A DNA stretch of 64,000 bases from Stenotrophomonas maltophilia (GTDB taxonomy: Bacteria > Pseudomonadota > Gammaproteobacteria > Xanthomonadales > Xanthomonadaceae), in assembly GCA_002364755.1 (NCBI GenBank), contig DEZI01000034.1, positions 6,516 through 70,515 of the forward strand, written 5' to 3'. The translations under genes were made by a program, and so were the position numbers. The notes under the pieces are model-generated. The model was not told where the DNA came from. It was given only the letters and a program-made list of their open reading frames with translations, and made no database searches. Below are positions 34,959-43,111 of the stretch, one piece after another (positions within the stretch are counted from its first letter, which is position 1; each line of letters starts with the position of its first letter).

Positions 34959-34977
34959 TTTCCAGTAATTCTGGAAA
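34959..34977. promoter_or_regulatory. Inverted repeat upstream of the MFS gene
   Basis: TTTCCAG-TAATT-CTGGAAA, perfect 7-bp arms in an unusually AT-rich stretch. It is a likely LysR operator for the efflux gene. Confidence 0.5.
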
Positions 34978-34989
34978 TTAATTCCATAA

Positions 34990-35898
34990 TTAGACGCGAA
35001 GCGAGCCGGCAAGGTGGGCAATCAGAGCATCGACCTTTGGCAGCAACTGTCTGCTTTTCAGCCAAAGCAGATAGAGCGGTAAACCCTTCGTGGAGTAGGA
35101 AGGCAGCACCTCCACAAGTTCGCCTCTGGCCAGATGATCCTCGATCAGCCAAGTGGAGAGCTGCGCGATTCCCAGGCCCCGCGCGACGGCTTGCACCAGG
35201 ATGTCGGCGTTACCAACCTCCAGCCTGGAGGTAGGAAAGTGGTGCTCCACCGGTCCATCGCCTCGCTGGATGAACCATGGACTCGGCGATCCATCCGCCC
35301 GTCGATACATCGCCGCATGCAGATCCTTCAGTACGTCCAGGCTGTCAGGTATCGGCCCGTGCCGAGTGACGAAGTCCGGAGAGCAGCAGAACACCCGCCG
35401 TTCGTGACCCAAGTACTTGTATCCGATGCTGTCTGGCCACCTGTCGCTCCCACCGATCCTGACAGCAACGTCTACGCTCTCCTCGGCCAGGTCAACGAAT
35501 CGATCCGTGAATGATATTTGCGGCCTGATGCCATCGAAACGTTCAAGAAAGTCGAACAAAGAAGGCATTACCTTCAGGGTGCCATAGGAGGCAGGAAGGT
35601 CGATTCTCAGCTTTCCAATGGGTGTGGTCCCTTCAGACCGCAGGACCTGTTCTGCTTCCTCCAGCTCGCCCAGCACTCCTGTACATGTCCGGTAGAACGC
35701 CTCTCCGGCATCTGTCAAAGAGAGCTTGCGGGTAGTCCGCGCGAACAGCTTCACATCCAAGCGTTCCTCAAGGCGGCCGACGGCCTTTCCAACTGCTGAG
35801 TTCGTCAGGTTGAGCCGTTCCGCGGCTGCGGTGAAGCTTCCCGCGTCCACCACAGCGACAAAGACGTCAATGCCCTTCAACCGTTCGGACGAGTACAT
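34990..35898 (-). CDS. LysR-family transcriptional regulator
   Basis: A 302-aa regulator. The N-terminal winged helix (about 1-62) has FVAVVDAGSFTAAAERLNLTNSAVGKAVGRLEERL. The C-terminal effector domain has IDLPASYGTLKVMPSLFDFL and VEVLPSY. This is the subgroup common next to MFS pumps or quinone reductases. It lies upstream of the MFS gene on the same strand. Confidence 0.9.
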   Translation of the reverse strand: MYSSERLKGIDVFVAVVDAGSFTAAAERLNLTNSAVGKAVGRLEERLDVKLFARTTRKLSLTDAGEAFYRTCTGVLGELEEAEQVLRSEGTTPIGKLRIDLPASYGTLKVMPSLFDFLERFDGIRPQISFTDRFVDLAEESVDVAVRIGGSDRWPDSIGYKYLGHERRVFCCSPDFVTRHGPIPDSLDVLKDLHAAMYRRADGSPSPWFIQRGDGPVEHHFPTSRLEVGNADILVQAVARGLGIAQLSTWLIEDHLARGELVEVLPSYSTKGLPLYLLWLKSRQLLPKVDALIAHLAGSLRV

Positions 35899-36169
35899 GG
35901 CCTGGCTCGGTAGCAACTGGGCAGCAGCATATCCGTTTGGAGTGGGACGCGGCTTACAGGGAGCGTCCTGAATGTTCGACAGAGGGCATGGCCACCGCCG
36001 ACCGGCTCCAGCCGAGAGTGGCACTCGCATCCCGTACCCGAGCCGACTCTACTTGGCCAAGTATCTGGACCGGAATCTGCACCGGTCGCAAATCGCGAAG
36101 CGAGCACCTTGCTGCTTCTGGCTAAGCGTGCAAGGGCCCGGACAGCGCAGTGCCGCCCGGAAAGTGGCG

Positions 36170-37081
36170 TCACCTGCTGTTCGGCGAGACGTTGTGAGCT
36201 CCGCGCCTCTTCCGCCAGTGGATCCACAGGATCGCGGCGACGAAGAAAACGCTGCACAGGTAACTGCCCTCCGGCCCCTGCGCGCCACCGGTGAGAGTGT
36301 CCGGGCCTTGTGGACGCAGCGCCACCAGCAGCGCGGGCAAGTGCGCATCCATGCCGGTGACGGGCAGTTCGAAACCGGTTGCGAGCAACCAGTTCCACCC
36401 CGCGTGCCAGCCCATCACGCCCCAGATATTGCCGGTTCGCAGTGCCCAGGCGCAGGCGAACAGCGAGAACAGGAACGTGCTGAGCATGACCAGGGGCGGC
36501 TGGTGCGGACTGAAATGCAGGAAGCAGAAAACGAGTGACACCAGCAGCACTGCCACCGCGACATTCGTCTTGCGCGCCACCACCGACAGCAACCAGCCGC
36601 GAAAGATGACTTCTTCCACGCTCGCCTGGAACATGAAACTCAATAGCAGCAGAGCGATGTGCAGCAGGCTGACGGGCGAGCGCCAGGCGTGCGCCAAGCC
36701 TGCCGACTGCATGCCGCCAGCCATCCAGATCGCCACAACGACGAGCACGATCGTGCCGAACCCAAGGGCCATTCCACACAGGAAGGTTTTCAGCGGCGCC
36801 GGACCGGTGAGCCCGATACTCGCCAGCGACCGCCTTTCGACGAAGCGTACCCAGGCCAGCACGGCCGCCAACGTCGGTGCGAAGCCGATCCACAGCAGCG
36901 CATGCAAACCAGCGAGCCCGATCGGATCGCCGCGCGGCGTCGACCAATGCTGCGACTGCATCCACCCGTCCAGCGCGATCACCGGTACCGCGTTGAACAG
37001 GACCATCAGGATCGGTGTCAGCCAGACCCAGGGCAGCCAGCCGCGGGCTGGATCGGGCGAATACAGGGCAACGGGAGTCAT
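36170..37081 (-). CDS. CPBP (CAAX-like) intramembrane protease
   Basis: A 303-aa polytopic protein with about eight membrane helices. The catalytic motifs are VEEVIFRG (EExxxR, about 158-163), FCFLHF (FxxxH) and GWHAGWN. Family members process peptides or act in bacteriocin immunity. The final region after about 250 is polar, then ends in one more helix. It is monocistronic. Start chosen at the ATG 37081; the longer frame adds unrelated residues. Confidence 0.85.
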   Translation of the reverse strand: MTPVALYSPDPARGWLPWVWLTPILMVLFNAVPVIALDGWMQSQHWSTPRGDPIGLAGLHALLWIGFAPTLAAVLAWVRFVERRSLASIGLTGPAPLKTFLCGMALGFGTIVLVVVAIWMAGGMQSAGLAHAWRSPVSLLHIALLLLSFMFQASVEEVIFRGWLLSVVARKTNVAVAVLLVSLVFCFLHFSPHQPPLVMLSTFLFSLFACAWALRTGNIWGVMGWHAGWNWLLATGFELPVTGMDAHLPALLVALRPQGPDTLTGGAQGPEGSYLCSVFFVAAILWIHWRKRRGAHNVSPNSR

Positions 37082-37189
37082 GCGGGGCTCGAGGTGGACG
37101 TGATCGCCGCTGCAAGTTGCCATCCACGCGGGGACGTGGCAACCGATTTGCGACCAAGCCACGGAAGCCGCCGATCAATGACCTGGATC

Positions 37190-37367
37190 GCCGACGAAAG
37201 GGCGCTGATCTGCTGCGTCACTGCGTCCCGAAGGGCGTGATCTGTCGAGCTTCTCCCAAGCCAAGCTCAACAGCGTCGCCAAGTTTCTACACGATAGGCC
37301 GTGCAAGACCCTGGACCTCCAGACAACGATCGAGCGACATCACCAAGCTGTTGCATTGAACAGTTGA
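37190..37367 (+). pseudogene. IS30-family transposase C-terminal remnant
   Basis: In one frame GADLLRHCVPKG, then after a one-base shift at about 37242, DLSSFSQAKLNSVAKFLHDR and PCKTLDLQTTIERHHQAVALNS with a TGA at 37365-37367. This is the C-terminal end of IS30 transposases (DLS...L N ... L N x RPRKTL...P). The rest of the element is gone. The remaining gap (37082-37470) shows no further gene, only an imperfect palindrome at 37424-37447. Confidence 0.75.
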
Positions 37368-37423
37368 AGCCGCAGTCGAAAGCGGACACTACCAGCGGTC
37401 GGCGCCTCCCTTTTCCCCTGAAC

Positions 37424-37447
37424 GTCCGCTTCCGGTAAGAAGCGGGC
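37424..37447. repeat. Dispersed GTCCGCTT-type imperfect palindrome, copy 1
   Basis: GTCCGCTTCCGGTAAGAAGCGGGC; resembles the copies at 40231-40254 and 52612-52635 that share CGGCCAGAAGCAGAC. It lies between the IS30 remnant and acr3. Confidence 0.5.
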
Positions 37448-37470
37448 GCCATGTTGAGAGTACTGCTCTG

Positions 37471-38520
37471 TCAGTTCCCGTTCCGCATCTCATACCAGTC
37501 TTGAGTCCGGTTGACGATGCGAACCACCGATAGCATCACCGGCACCTCAATCAGTACGCCCACTACCGTGGCCAGTGCGGCTCCCGAATGCACCCCGAAC
37601 AGTCCCACGGCCGTGGCCACCGCCAGCTCAAAGAAGTTGCTCGCTCCAATCAGTGCGGAGGGTCCAGCAATGCAGTGCGCTACACCCAGGCGGCGGTTGA
37701 GGAGATAGGCCAGGCCCGAGGTGAAGTAGACCTGGATCAGGATCGGGACCGCGATCAGTGCGATCACCAGAGGCTGTTTGACGATCTGCTGCCCCTGGAA
37801 GCCGAACAGCAGCACCAGAGTAAGCAGAAGGGCAGACAGCGAAACGGGCCCGAGCCGGTGCAGCACAATCTGCAGACCAGCGTTCCCTTTGCGCGAAAGC
37901 ATCCACTGCCGTAGCAGCGCAGCCACCACCACGGGCGCGACAATGTACAGGCCGACGGACACCAGCAGCGTGTCCCATGGAACCGTGATCGCGGAAATCC
38001 CCAGCAGCAATGCCACTACGGGGGCGTAGGCGACGACCATGATCGCGTCGTTCAGCGCAACCTGGCTCAGCGTAAAGTTCGCATCGCCGCGGCACAGGTT
38101 GCTCCACACGAAAACCATCGCCGTGCAAGGTGCAGCTGCCAGCAGGATCAGGCCAGCGATGTAGCTGTCAGTCTGCCCAGCAGGCAGCCAATCTGCGAAG
38201 ACGTGGCGAAGGAATACCCACCCCAGCAGTGCCATCGAAAAGGGCTTGACCGCCCAGTTGATGAACAACGTAACCCCGATACCTTTCCACTGCTGCTGCA
38301 GCTGGCGCATCGCACCGAAGTCCACCCTCAGCAGCATCGGGATGATCATCAACCAGATCAGCACCGCGACCGGCAGATTGACCTTGGCCACCTCCGCTGA
38401 TGCAAGCGCGGCAAAGGCGCCTGGCAGAAAATGGCCAAGGAGGGTCCCGGCCGCGATGCACAGCGCCACCCACAGCGTCAGGTAGCGCTCGAACAGGCCC
38501 ATGGCTGGGCGCGGCTTCAT
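37471..38520 (-). CDS. acr3: ACR3-type arsenite efflux pump
   Basis: A 349-aa, ten-helix transporter. The catalytic Cys/Glu context is LILLAAAPCTAMVFVWS (Cys of helix 4), and FELAVATAVGLFG supplies the acidic residue of helix 9. It exports As(III) driven by the proton gradient. It is translated from an ATG overlapping the arsC stop (ATGA), so the genes are coupled: arsR-arsC-acr3 on the minus strand. Start chosen at MKPRPAMG. Confidence 0.95.
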   Translation of the reverse strand: MKPRPAMGLFERYLTLWVALCIAAGTLLGHFLPGAFAALASAEVAKVNLPVAVLIWLMIIPMLLRVDFGAMRQLQQQWKGIGVTLFINWAVKPFSMALLGWVFLRHVFADWLPAGQTDSYIAGLILLAAAPCTAMVFVWSNLCRGDANFTLSQVALNDAIMVVAYAPVVALLLGISAITVPWDTLLVSVGLYIVAPVVVAALLRQWMLSRKGNAGLQIVLHRLGPVSLSALLLTLVLLFGFQGQQIVKQPLVIALIAVPILIQVYFTSGLAYLLNRRLGVAHCIAGPSALIGASNFFELAVATAVGLFGVHSGAALATVVGVLIEVPVMLSVVRIVNRTQDWYEMRNGN

Positions 38521-39020
38521 GGGGAAGCGTCGATCGGCTGCAACTGGCCGATCTGGTCCAGCGCGCCTTGAAGCGCCACGCGATCCTTCCACAGCGTTTC
38601 CGGCAACGCCAGTAGAGCACGCAGGCGAATCTTCACGATGGTGTGAGCCCGTGCAAACGCTGCAGCCTTCTCACTATCAGTGCCTTCTACCGCAGCCGGA
38701 TCCTGCAAGCCCCAGTGGCTGCGGGTGAAATCCCCGAAGACTACGGGGCAGGATTCTGCTGCAGCTGAATCGCATACGGTGATCACCACGTCCATTGGCG
38801 CGGCATCCACGAACTCATCCCATGACTTGCTGCGCAGCCCATCGACGGGCATCCCCTCGGCCTGCAGCTGTGCGAGGGCAAACGGATTGACGCAGCCCGT
38901 AGGCTGGCTGCCGGCGCTGAACGCGCTGAATGCCTGGCCGCCCCACGCGCGTAGCGTGGCTTCAGCAAGGACGCTTCGCGCACTATTGCCAGTACAGAGA
39001 AACAAGACGTTACGTGTCAT
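38517..39020 (-). CDS. arsC: Arsenate reductase, LMW-phosphatase type
   Basis: A 167-aa thioredoxin- or glutaredoxin-dependent arsenate reductase. The P-loop CTGNSARS carries the nucleophile Cys9 and Arg15, with DVVITVCDSAAAESCP adding the redox-active Cys pair and DPAAVEGTD the catalytic Asp loop. It reduces As(V) to As(III) for the downstream ACR3. Start ATG 39020 is chosen; the longer frame runs into the arsR end. Confidence 0.95.
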   Translation of the reverse strand: MTRNVLFLCTGNSARSVLAEATLRAWGGQAFSAFSAGSQPTGCVNPFALAQLQAEGMPVDGLRSKSWDEFVDAAPMDVVITVCDSAAAESCPVVFGDFTRSHWGLQDPAAVEGTDSEKAAAFARAHTIVKIRLRALLALPETLWKDRVALQGALDQIGQLQPIDASP

Positions 39021-39055
39021 CGTGCAATCGCTTTGGCAGGAAAAGGAACGTGGGG

Positions 39056-39385
39056 TCAGCACTTGCACTCGGGAACAGTCGGCACGCATTGCTCGCTCGG
39101 CGACCCTGCGCAGCAGTTGTGCGTGAGGTACTCGATCAAGCCTGCCATGGCAGCGAAATTGGCGCGGTAGCACACGTTCCGACCTTGGCTCTCGCTCTCC
39201 ACCAGGCCGGCCTGTACCAATTCTTTCAGGTGGAAGCTCAGTGTTGCCGGCGGTACCTGCAGGGCCGTAGCAATGTCGCCGGCCACTCGCCCTGCTGGTC
39301 CAGCTTCCACCAGCAGGCGGAAGGCAGCCAACCTGGTGGTGTGACCCAAGGCAGTCAGAGCCGGGATTGCCTTTGATGTTTCCAT
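39056..39385 (-). CDS. arsR: Arsenic-responsive repressor ArsR
   Basis: A 109-aa winged-helix repressor with TTRLAAFRLL and PPATLSFHLKELVQAGLV for the recognition helix. There is no Cys in the helix-4 site of E. coli ArsR. Instead a C-terminal cluster C91, C92 and C100 (plus C107 and C109) resembles the As(III) site of the Acidithiobacillus ArsR. It is divergent from arsH with only 17 nt between start codons. Confidence 0.9.
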   Translation of the reverse strand: METSKAIPALTALGHTTRLAAFRLLVEAGPAGRVAGDIATALQVPPATLSFHLKELVQAGLVESESQGRNVCYRANFAAMAGLIEYLTHNCCAGSPSEQCVPTVPECKC

Positions 39386-39402
39386 ATTTCTAGAATAGTC
39401 GA
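39386..39402. promoter_or_regulatory. Very short arsR/arsH divergent spacer
   Basis: Seventeen nt with the palindrome TTCTAGAA (39388-39395). The promoters must lie partly in the genes. The palindrome is a candidate core for ArsR binding. Confidence 0.4.
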
Positions 39403-40131
39403 ATGAAAGAGCCGATCACAAGTGCCGAACTACCGAACCTGGCGGTGGCCTCGCTCCCCGCGCCCGACCACCGTCTACTTGCTGCCGCGGACCATGGCCC
39501 GCCCAGGATTCTGCTGCTTTACGGCTCGCTGAGGCCGCAGTCGTTCAGCCGTAAGCTGGCCCTGGAGGCCGAGCGGCTTCTGCGCCACATGGGTTGCGAG
39601 ACCCGCGTATTCGATGCCCATGAGCTGCCCATGCTGGACAGCGTGGACAAGAGCCACCCCGAAGTTCAGCGGCTGCGGGAATGGTCACTGTGGTCCGAGG
39701 GACAGGTCTGGGTCTCGCCGGAACGACACGGAACCGTCACGGGCGTATTCAAGAACCAGATCGACTGGTTGCCGTTGGAGGATGGCAGTGTGCGCCCCAC
39801 CCAGGGCAGGACGCTGGCGGTGATGCAGGTGAGCGGTGGCTCCCAATCGTTCAATACGGTCAACACCCTGCGGGTGCTCGGCCGCTGGATGCGCATGTTG
39901 ACCATTCCCAACCAGTCATCGGTGGCGAAGGCGTGGCAGGAGTTCGATGACGATGGCCGAATGAAGCCCTCTGCGTATTACGACCGCGTGGTGGACGTGA
40001 TGGAGGAGCTGGTGAAGTTCACGCTGCTGACGCGAGGGAGTACGGACTACCTGGTGGACCGGTACAGCGAACGCAAGGGCGACGAGGTTGCGGCTGCGTT
40101 GGCCCGCGCGGCTGGGGCTACAGCTATTTGA
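39403..40131 (+). CDS. arsH: Organoarsenical oxidase/quinone reductase ArsH
   Basis: A 242-aa flavodoxin-fold NADPH:FMN oxidoreductase. The motifs LLYGSLRPQSFSRKLALE (FMN phosphate loop), PERHGTVTGVFKNQIDWLP and QVSGGSQSFNTVNTLR are diagnostic for ArsH. It oxidises trivalent organoarsenicals or handles quinones and ROS. It is divergent from arsR-arsC-acr3, completing an arsenic cassette. Confidence 0.95.
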   Translation: MKEPITSAELPNLAVASLPAPDHRLLAAADHGPPRILLLYGSLRPQSFSRKLALEAERLLRHMGCETRVFDAHELPMLDSVDKSHPEVQRLREWSLWSEGQVWVSPERHGTVTGVFKNQIDWLPLEDGSVRPTQGRTLAVMQVSGGSQSFNTVNTLRVLGRWMRMLTIPNQSSVAKAWQEFDDDGRMKPSAYYDRVVDVMEELVKFTLLTRGSTDYLVDRYSERKGDEVAAALARAAGATAI

Positions 40132-40230
40132 GCTCGGCGGCTGCCCAGCCGATCAATGGGGGCCCGCCGCTGGTGCATGGAGAGCGGTGCCGTAAGGCGT
40201 GGCAAGTCGAAAGCTGGTGCTGGAGGCTAT

Positions 40231-40254
40231 GTCCGCTGTCGGCCAGAAGCAGAC
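40231..40254. repeat. Dispersed GTCCGCTT-type imperfect palindrome, copy 2
   Basis: GTCCGCTGTC then GGCCAGAAGCAGAC; 16 bases (CGGCCAGAAGCAGACA region) recur exactly near 52620. It lies in the 270-nt gap after arsH, where no gene was seen. Confidence 0.55.
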
Positions 40255-40401
40255 AGCCACCCCATCCCTGATGAATATCCCCAGGCCGCGGCAGACCTCG
40301 AGCCTGCTGTGGCCAATTGATTTTGGAGCAGGCCACGCCAATGGCCTAGAGTCCCCCAGGTCAGGGCCTAGCCCGCCTCTTCCAAGACGCCTTAGGTCAC
40401 G

Positions 40402-40695
40402 TCAAGTTGATGCATCGTCCAAACAGAAAATCCCATGCATCGCGCCCAGCAGTGCTGCAACGCGCGGGTCGGCCATGCGGTAGATGATCGACCGCGATTC
40501 CCGTCGGGTAGCTACGAGCTTGCGTTGACGGAGTTCGGCCAGTTGCTGGGAGAGCGCCGGCTGTCGAATGCCGGTGGCTTCTTCCAGTCCGCCCACCGTC
40601 ATTTCACCTTGCGCAAGCTGGCATAGCAGCAACAGGCGCGAGGGGGTGGCCATGAAGCGCAGCAACTCGGCCACTTCGGGCACGCGCTCCTTCAT
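40402..40695 (-). CDS. BigR/SqrR-type sulfide-sensing repressor
   Basis: A 97-aa ArsR-family regulator. C25 (LLLLCQLAQGE) and C91 (GIFCLDD) match the two cysteines that form a tetrasulfide link in BigR/SqrR. The recognition helix is RQPALSQQLAELRQRKLV. It is divergent from the persulfide dioxygenase, with an inverted repeat between. I use the ATG at 40695, as in short relatives; in-frame ATG 40800 would add 35 residues but directly abuts the operator. Confidence 0.8.
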   Translation of the reverse strand: MKERVPEVAELLRFMATPSRLLLLCQLAQGEMTVGGLEEATGIRQPALSQQLAELRQRKLVATRRESRSIIYRMADPRVAALLGAMHGIFCLDDAST

Positions 40696-40804
40696 CGTGG
40701 CTAGGTCTGACGGGCTGAATGGGGGGCTGGTCACGGGTATGGGCAACTTGGGCAGGTGATGTGATGCGAAGACTATGGGCGCACGCGTCCAATCTAGCAT
40801 GCAT

Positions 40805-40833
40805 ATATAGTTGCACAGATTACGTAACTATGT
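40805..40833. promoter_or_regulatory. BigR-like operator
   Basis: ATATAGTT (40805-40812) and AACTATGT (40826-40833): six matched bases per arm (ATAGTT/AACTAT) and a 13-nt spacer in an AT-rich region between the regulator and the dioxygenase operon. Confidence 0.65.
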
Positions 40834-40867
40834 AAGTATCAGGCCACGAAGCTTCCTGGAGCCAGTC

Positions 40868-41809
40868 ATGATCCCATCCGTAGCGATAGACGCCCCCCTG
40901 GAGCAGGCTGTGCGCCTGGTCAGCGATGCGCGTGCCGGCCTGCTTCCCTCACCTTCCGTAAAGACGTTCTTTGATCCTGCTACGTTCACTGCCAGCCACG
41001 TCGTACGCGATCCAACTTCTTCAGCGTGCGCCATCATCGACAGCGTCCTGGACTTCGACATGGCCGCAGGCCGCACGTCCACTTCCTCCGCATCGGCTTT
41101 GGTGGACTTCGTGCGCGCCGAGCGCCTGCAGGTGCAATGGTTGCTGGAAACCCACGCGCATGCCGACCACCTGTCCGCAGCTCCCTGGCTGCAGGACCGG
41201 GTGGGAGGCGCGCTGGCCATTGGCGAACACATCACCGCTGTCCAGAAAACCTTCGGCAAGGTCTTCAATGCCGGTACTGCATTCAAGCGGGATGGCACCC
41301 AGTTCGATCGCCTGTTCGCCGACGGTGCCTCCTTCCGCATCGGTAATCTGCAGGCGTTGTCGCTGCACGTGCCAGGCCATACCCCCGCGTGCCTGGCGTA
41401 CGTGATCGGCGACGCCGTATTTCCTGGAGACACGCTGTTCATGCCGGACTACGGCACCGCCCGATGCGACTTTCCCGGTGGCTCGGCGCGCCAGTTGTAT
41501 CGCTCGATCCAGCGCCTGCTGTCCCTTCCCGACGCCGCCCGCGTATTCCTGTGCCATGACTACAAAGCCACCGGCCGGGACCATTTCGCATGGGAAACCA
41601 CCATCGGTGCCGAAAGGACAACCAACCTGCACGTGCACGAGGGCGTGACCGAAGCAATGTTCGTGGAGATGCGGGAAGCACGTGATGCGACGCTCCCGAT
41701 GCCGCGACTGATCCTGCCGTCCGTGCAGGTCAACATGTGCGCCGGCCATCTGCCCGAGCCCGAGGAAAACGGCGTGCGCTACCTCAAGCTGCCGGTGGAC
41801 CTGCTATGA
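40868..41809 (+). CDS. Persulfide dioxygenase (Blh/ETHE1-like)
   Basis: A 313-aa metallo-beta-lactamase-fold enzyme, non-heme Fe, oxidising glutathione persulfide to sulfite. THAHADHLSAA gives the HxHxDH ligands, VPGHTPACLAY the third His, GDTLFMPDYGTARCDFPGG the bridging Asp, and LCHDYK the last His. GGAG precedes the ATG. It is divergent from the sulfide-sensing repressor and first gene of an ATGA-coupled operon for sulfide detoxification. Confidence 0.95.
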   Translation: MIPSVAIDAPLEQAVRLVSDARAGLLPSPSVKTFFDPATFTASHVVRDPTSSACAIIDSVLDFDMAAGRTSTSSASALVDFVRAERLQVQWLLETHAHADHLSAAPWLQDRVGGALAIGEHITAVQKTFGKVFNAGTAFKRDGTQFDRLFADGASFRIGNLQALSLHVPGHTPACLAYVIGDAVFPGDTLFMPDYGTARCDFPGGSARQLYRSIQRLLSLPDAARVFLCHDYKATGRDHFAWETTIGAERTTNLHVHEGVTEAMFVEMREARDATLPMPRLILPSVQVNMCAGHLPEPEENGVRYLKLPVDLL

Positions 41810-42246
41810 CGCTCTCTCATCTGGCTTGGTATTGGCCGCTCGCTGGCGGTGCCATGATCGGAACAGCGGCCGGAGCCTATCTGCTCCTTCTCGGGCGCGT
41901 TGCTGGCATCTCGGGTCTGCTTGCCAGGACACTGGGCATGCCGGGTGACGGCGGACGCAGCAGTGCTGCCCTGTTCCTGGCAGGACTTGCCCTGGCGTCA
42001 GGCTTGGCGTTGGCGGCCAAACCCATACCCCTGCCGGCGCTCTCCGCAAACGGAGCAGTGGTAGTGGTGATTGCCGGACTGCTGGTGGGTTACGGAACCC
42101 GCCTTGGCGCTGGCTGTACCAGTGGGCACGGTGTCTGCGGCCTGGGAAGGGCATCGCCGCGGTCGGTGGTGGCGACCTGCGTGTTCATGCTCGCGGGCAT
42201 GGCCACGGCAACCCTGGTACAGATTGTGGCCGGGGGCCCGGCATGA
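41806..42246 (+). CDS. YeeE/YedE half-protein 1
   Basis: A 146-aa membrane protein with about four helices. The conserved LVGYGTRLGAGCTSGHGVCGLGRASPRSVVATCVFMLAGMA contains the CTSGHG motif of YeeE/YedE thiosulfate/sulfur transporters. It is half the usual length; the next gene is the other half. It overlaps both neighbours by 4 nt (ATGA). Likely imports or exports reduced sulfur for the operon. Confidence 0.9.
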   Translation: MTLSHLAWYWPLAGGAMIGTAAGAYLLLLGRVAGISGLLARTLGMPGDGGRSSAALFLAGLALASGLALAAKPIPLPALSANGAVVVVIAGLLVGYGTRLGAGCTSGHGVCGLGRASPRSVVATCVFMLAGMATATLVQIVAGGPA

Positions 42247-42674
42247 TCCGTCTTGCCGCGTTCCTGTGCGGCGCACTCTTCGGACTGGGACTGGTCGTCT
42301 CTGATATGGCCAACCCTGCTCGCGTGCTTGCTTTCCTTGATGTGAGCCACGCCTGGGACCCCTCTCTAGCGCTGGTCATGCTGGGCGCTCTGATTCCTTC
42401 CGGCGCAGCCTACCTGTGGATACGCGCCCGCAGGACACCACTGCTTGCCGCATCGCTGCACATTCCCACCCATCGCATCATCGATCGGCGCCTGGTAATT
42501 GGTGCGGCGATATTCGGCCTGGGTTGGGGACTGGCCGGCGTGTGTCCCGGCCCAGCCATCGCGTTGCTGGGAACCGGCCAGCCCTTCGCGATCATGTTCG
42601 CCACGGCAATGATCGCTGGCGTGCTCCTGCATGGCCTCATTCATCGCCCCACTACAACTACGGGACAACCATGA
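42243..42674 (+). CDS. YeeE/YedE half-protein 2
   Basis: A 143-aa membrane protein, second half of a split YeeE/YedE transporter. GALFGLGLVVSDMANPARVLAFLDV and GWGLAGVCPGPAIALLG carry the second Cys motif. It is co-translated with half 1 and the DUF442 protein through ATGA overlaps. Confidence 0.9.
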   Translation: MIRLAAFLCGALFGLGLVVSDMANPARVLAFLDVSHAWDPSLALVMLGALIPSGAAYLWIRARRTPLLAASLHIPTHRIIDRRLVIGAAIFGLGWGLAGVCPGPAIALLGTGQPFAIMFATAMIAGVLLHGLIHRPTTTTGQP

Positions 42675-43108
42675 ACCTAAAGCCACTCTCTGCCAACCTC
42701 AAGGTATCCGGTCAGCTCCTGCCAGAGGATATTGAAGCTCTGAAGGAGCAGGGCTTTGCGAGCGTGATCTGCAACCGGCCCGACGACGAACAGCCGGAGC
42801 AGCCCAGTCACCATGCGCTGCAGGCTGCCTGCCACCAGGCGGCCATGCAGTTTGCCTATCTTCCCGTAGTGCCGGGCGTCATTACCGATGATCAGGTGCA
42901 TACCTTTGCCAAGTTGATCGACGCGCTGCCACGCCCGGTTGCCGCGTACTGCAGAACCGGCACCCGTGCTGCGATGCTTTGGGCGCTGTCGGAAGTCATT
43001 CACAATGGAGCGGCGTTTGCCGACGTTCTGTCTGTTGCTTCGGACGCAGGCTATGACCTGTCCTCCATCGCAGCTAGGCTGCAGCAAGGTCCGGCGTCCG
43101 GCGACTGA
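42671..43108 (+). CDS. DUF442 / TIGR01244-type sulfurtransferase
   Basis: A 145-aa dual-specificity-phosphatase-like domain. The loop AYCRTGTRAAMLWAL has the Cys of a C-x-x-G-x-R-type active site. SVICNRPDDEQPEQPS is conserved in this family, often fused to persulfide dioxygenase as Blh; here it is separate. It probably shuttles persulfide sulfur within the operon. Confidence 0.9.
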   Translation: MNLKPLSANLKVSGQLLPEDIEALKEQGFASVICNRPDDEQPEQPSHHALQAACHQAAMQFAYLPVVPGVITDDQVHTFAKLIDALPRPVAAYCRTGTRAAMLWALSEVIHNGAAFADVLSVASDAGYDLSSIAARLQQGPASGD

Positions 43109-43111
43109 CAT

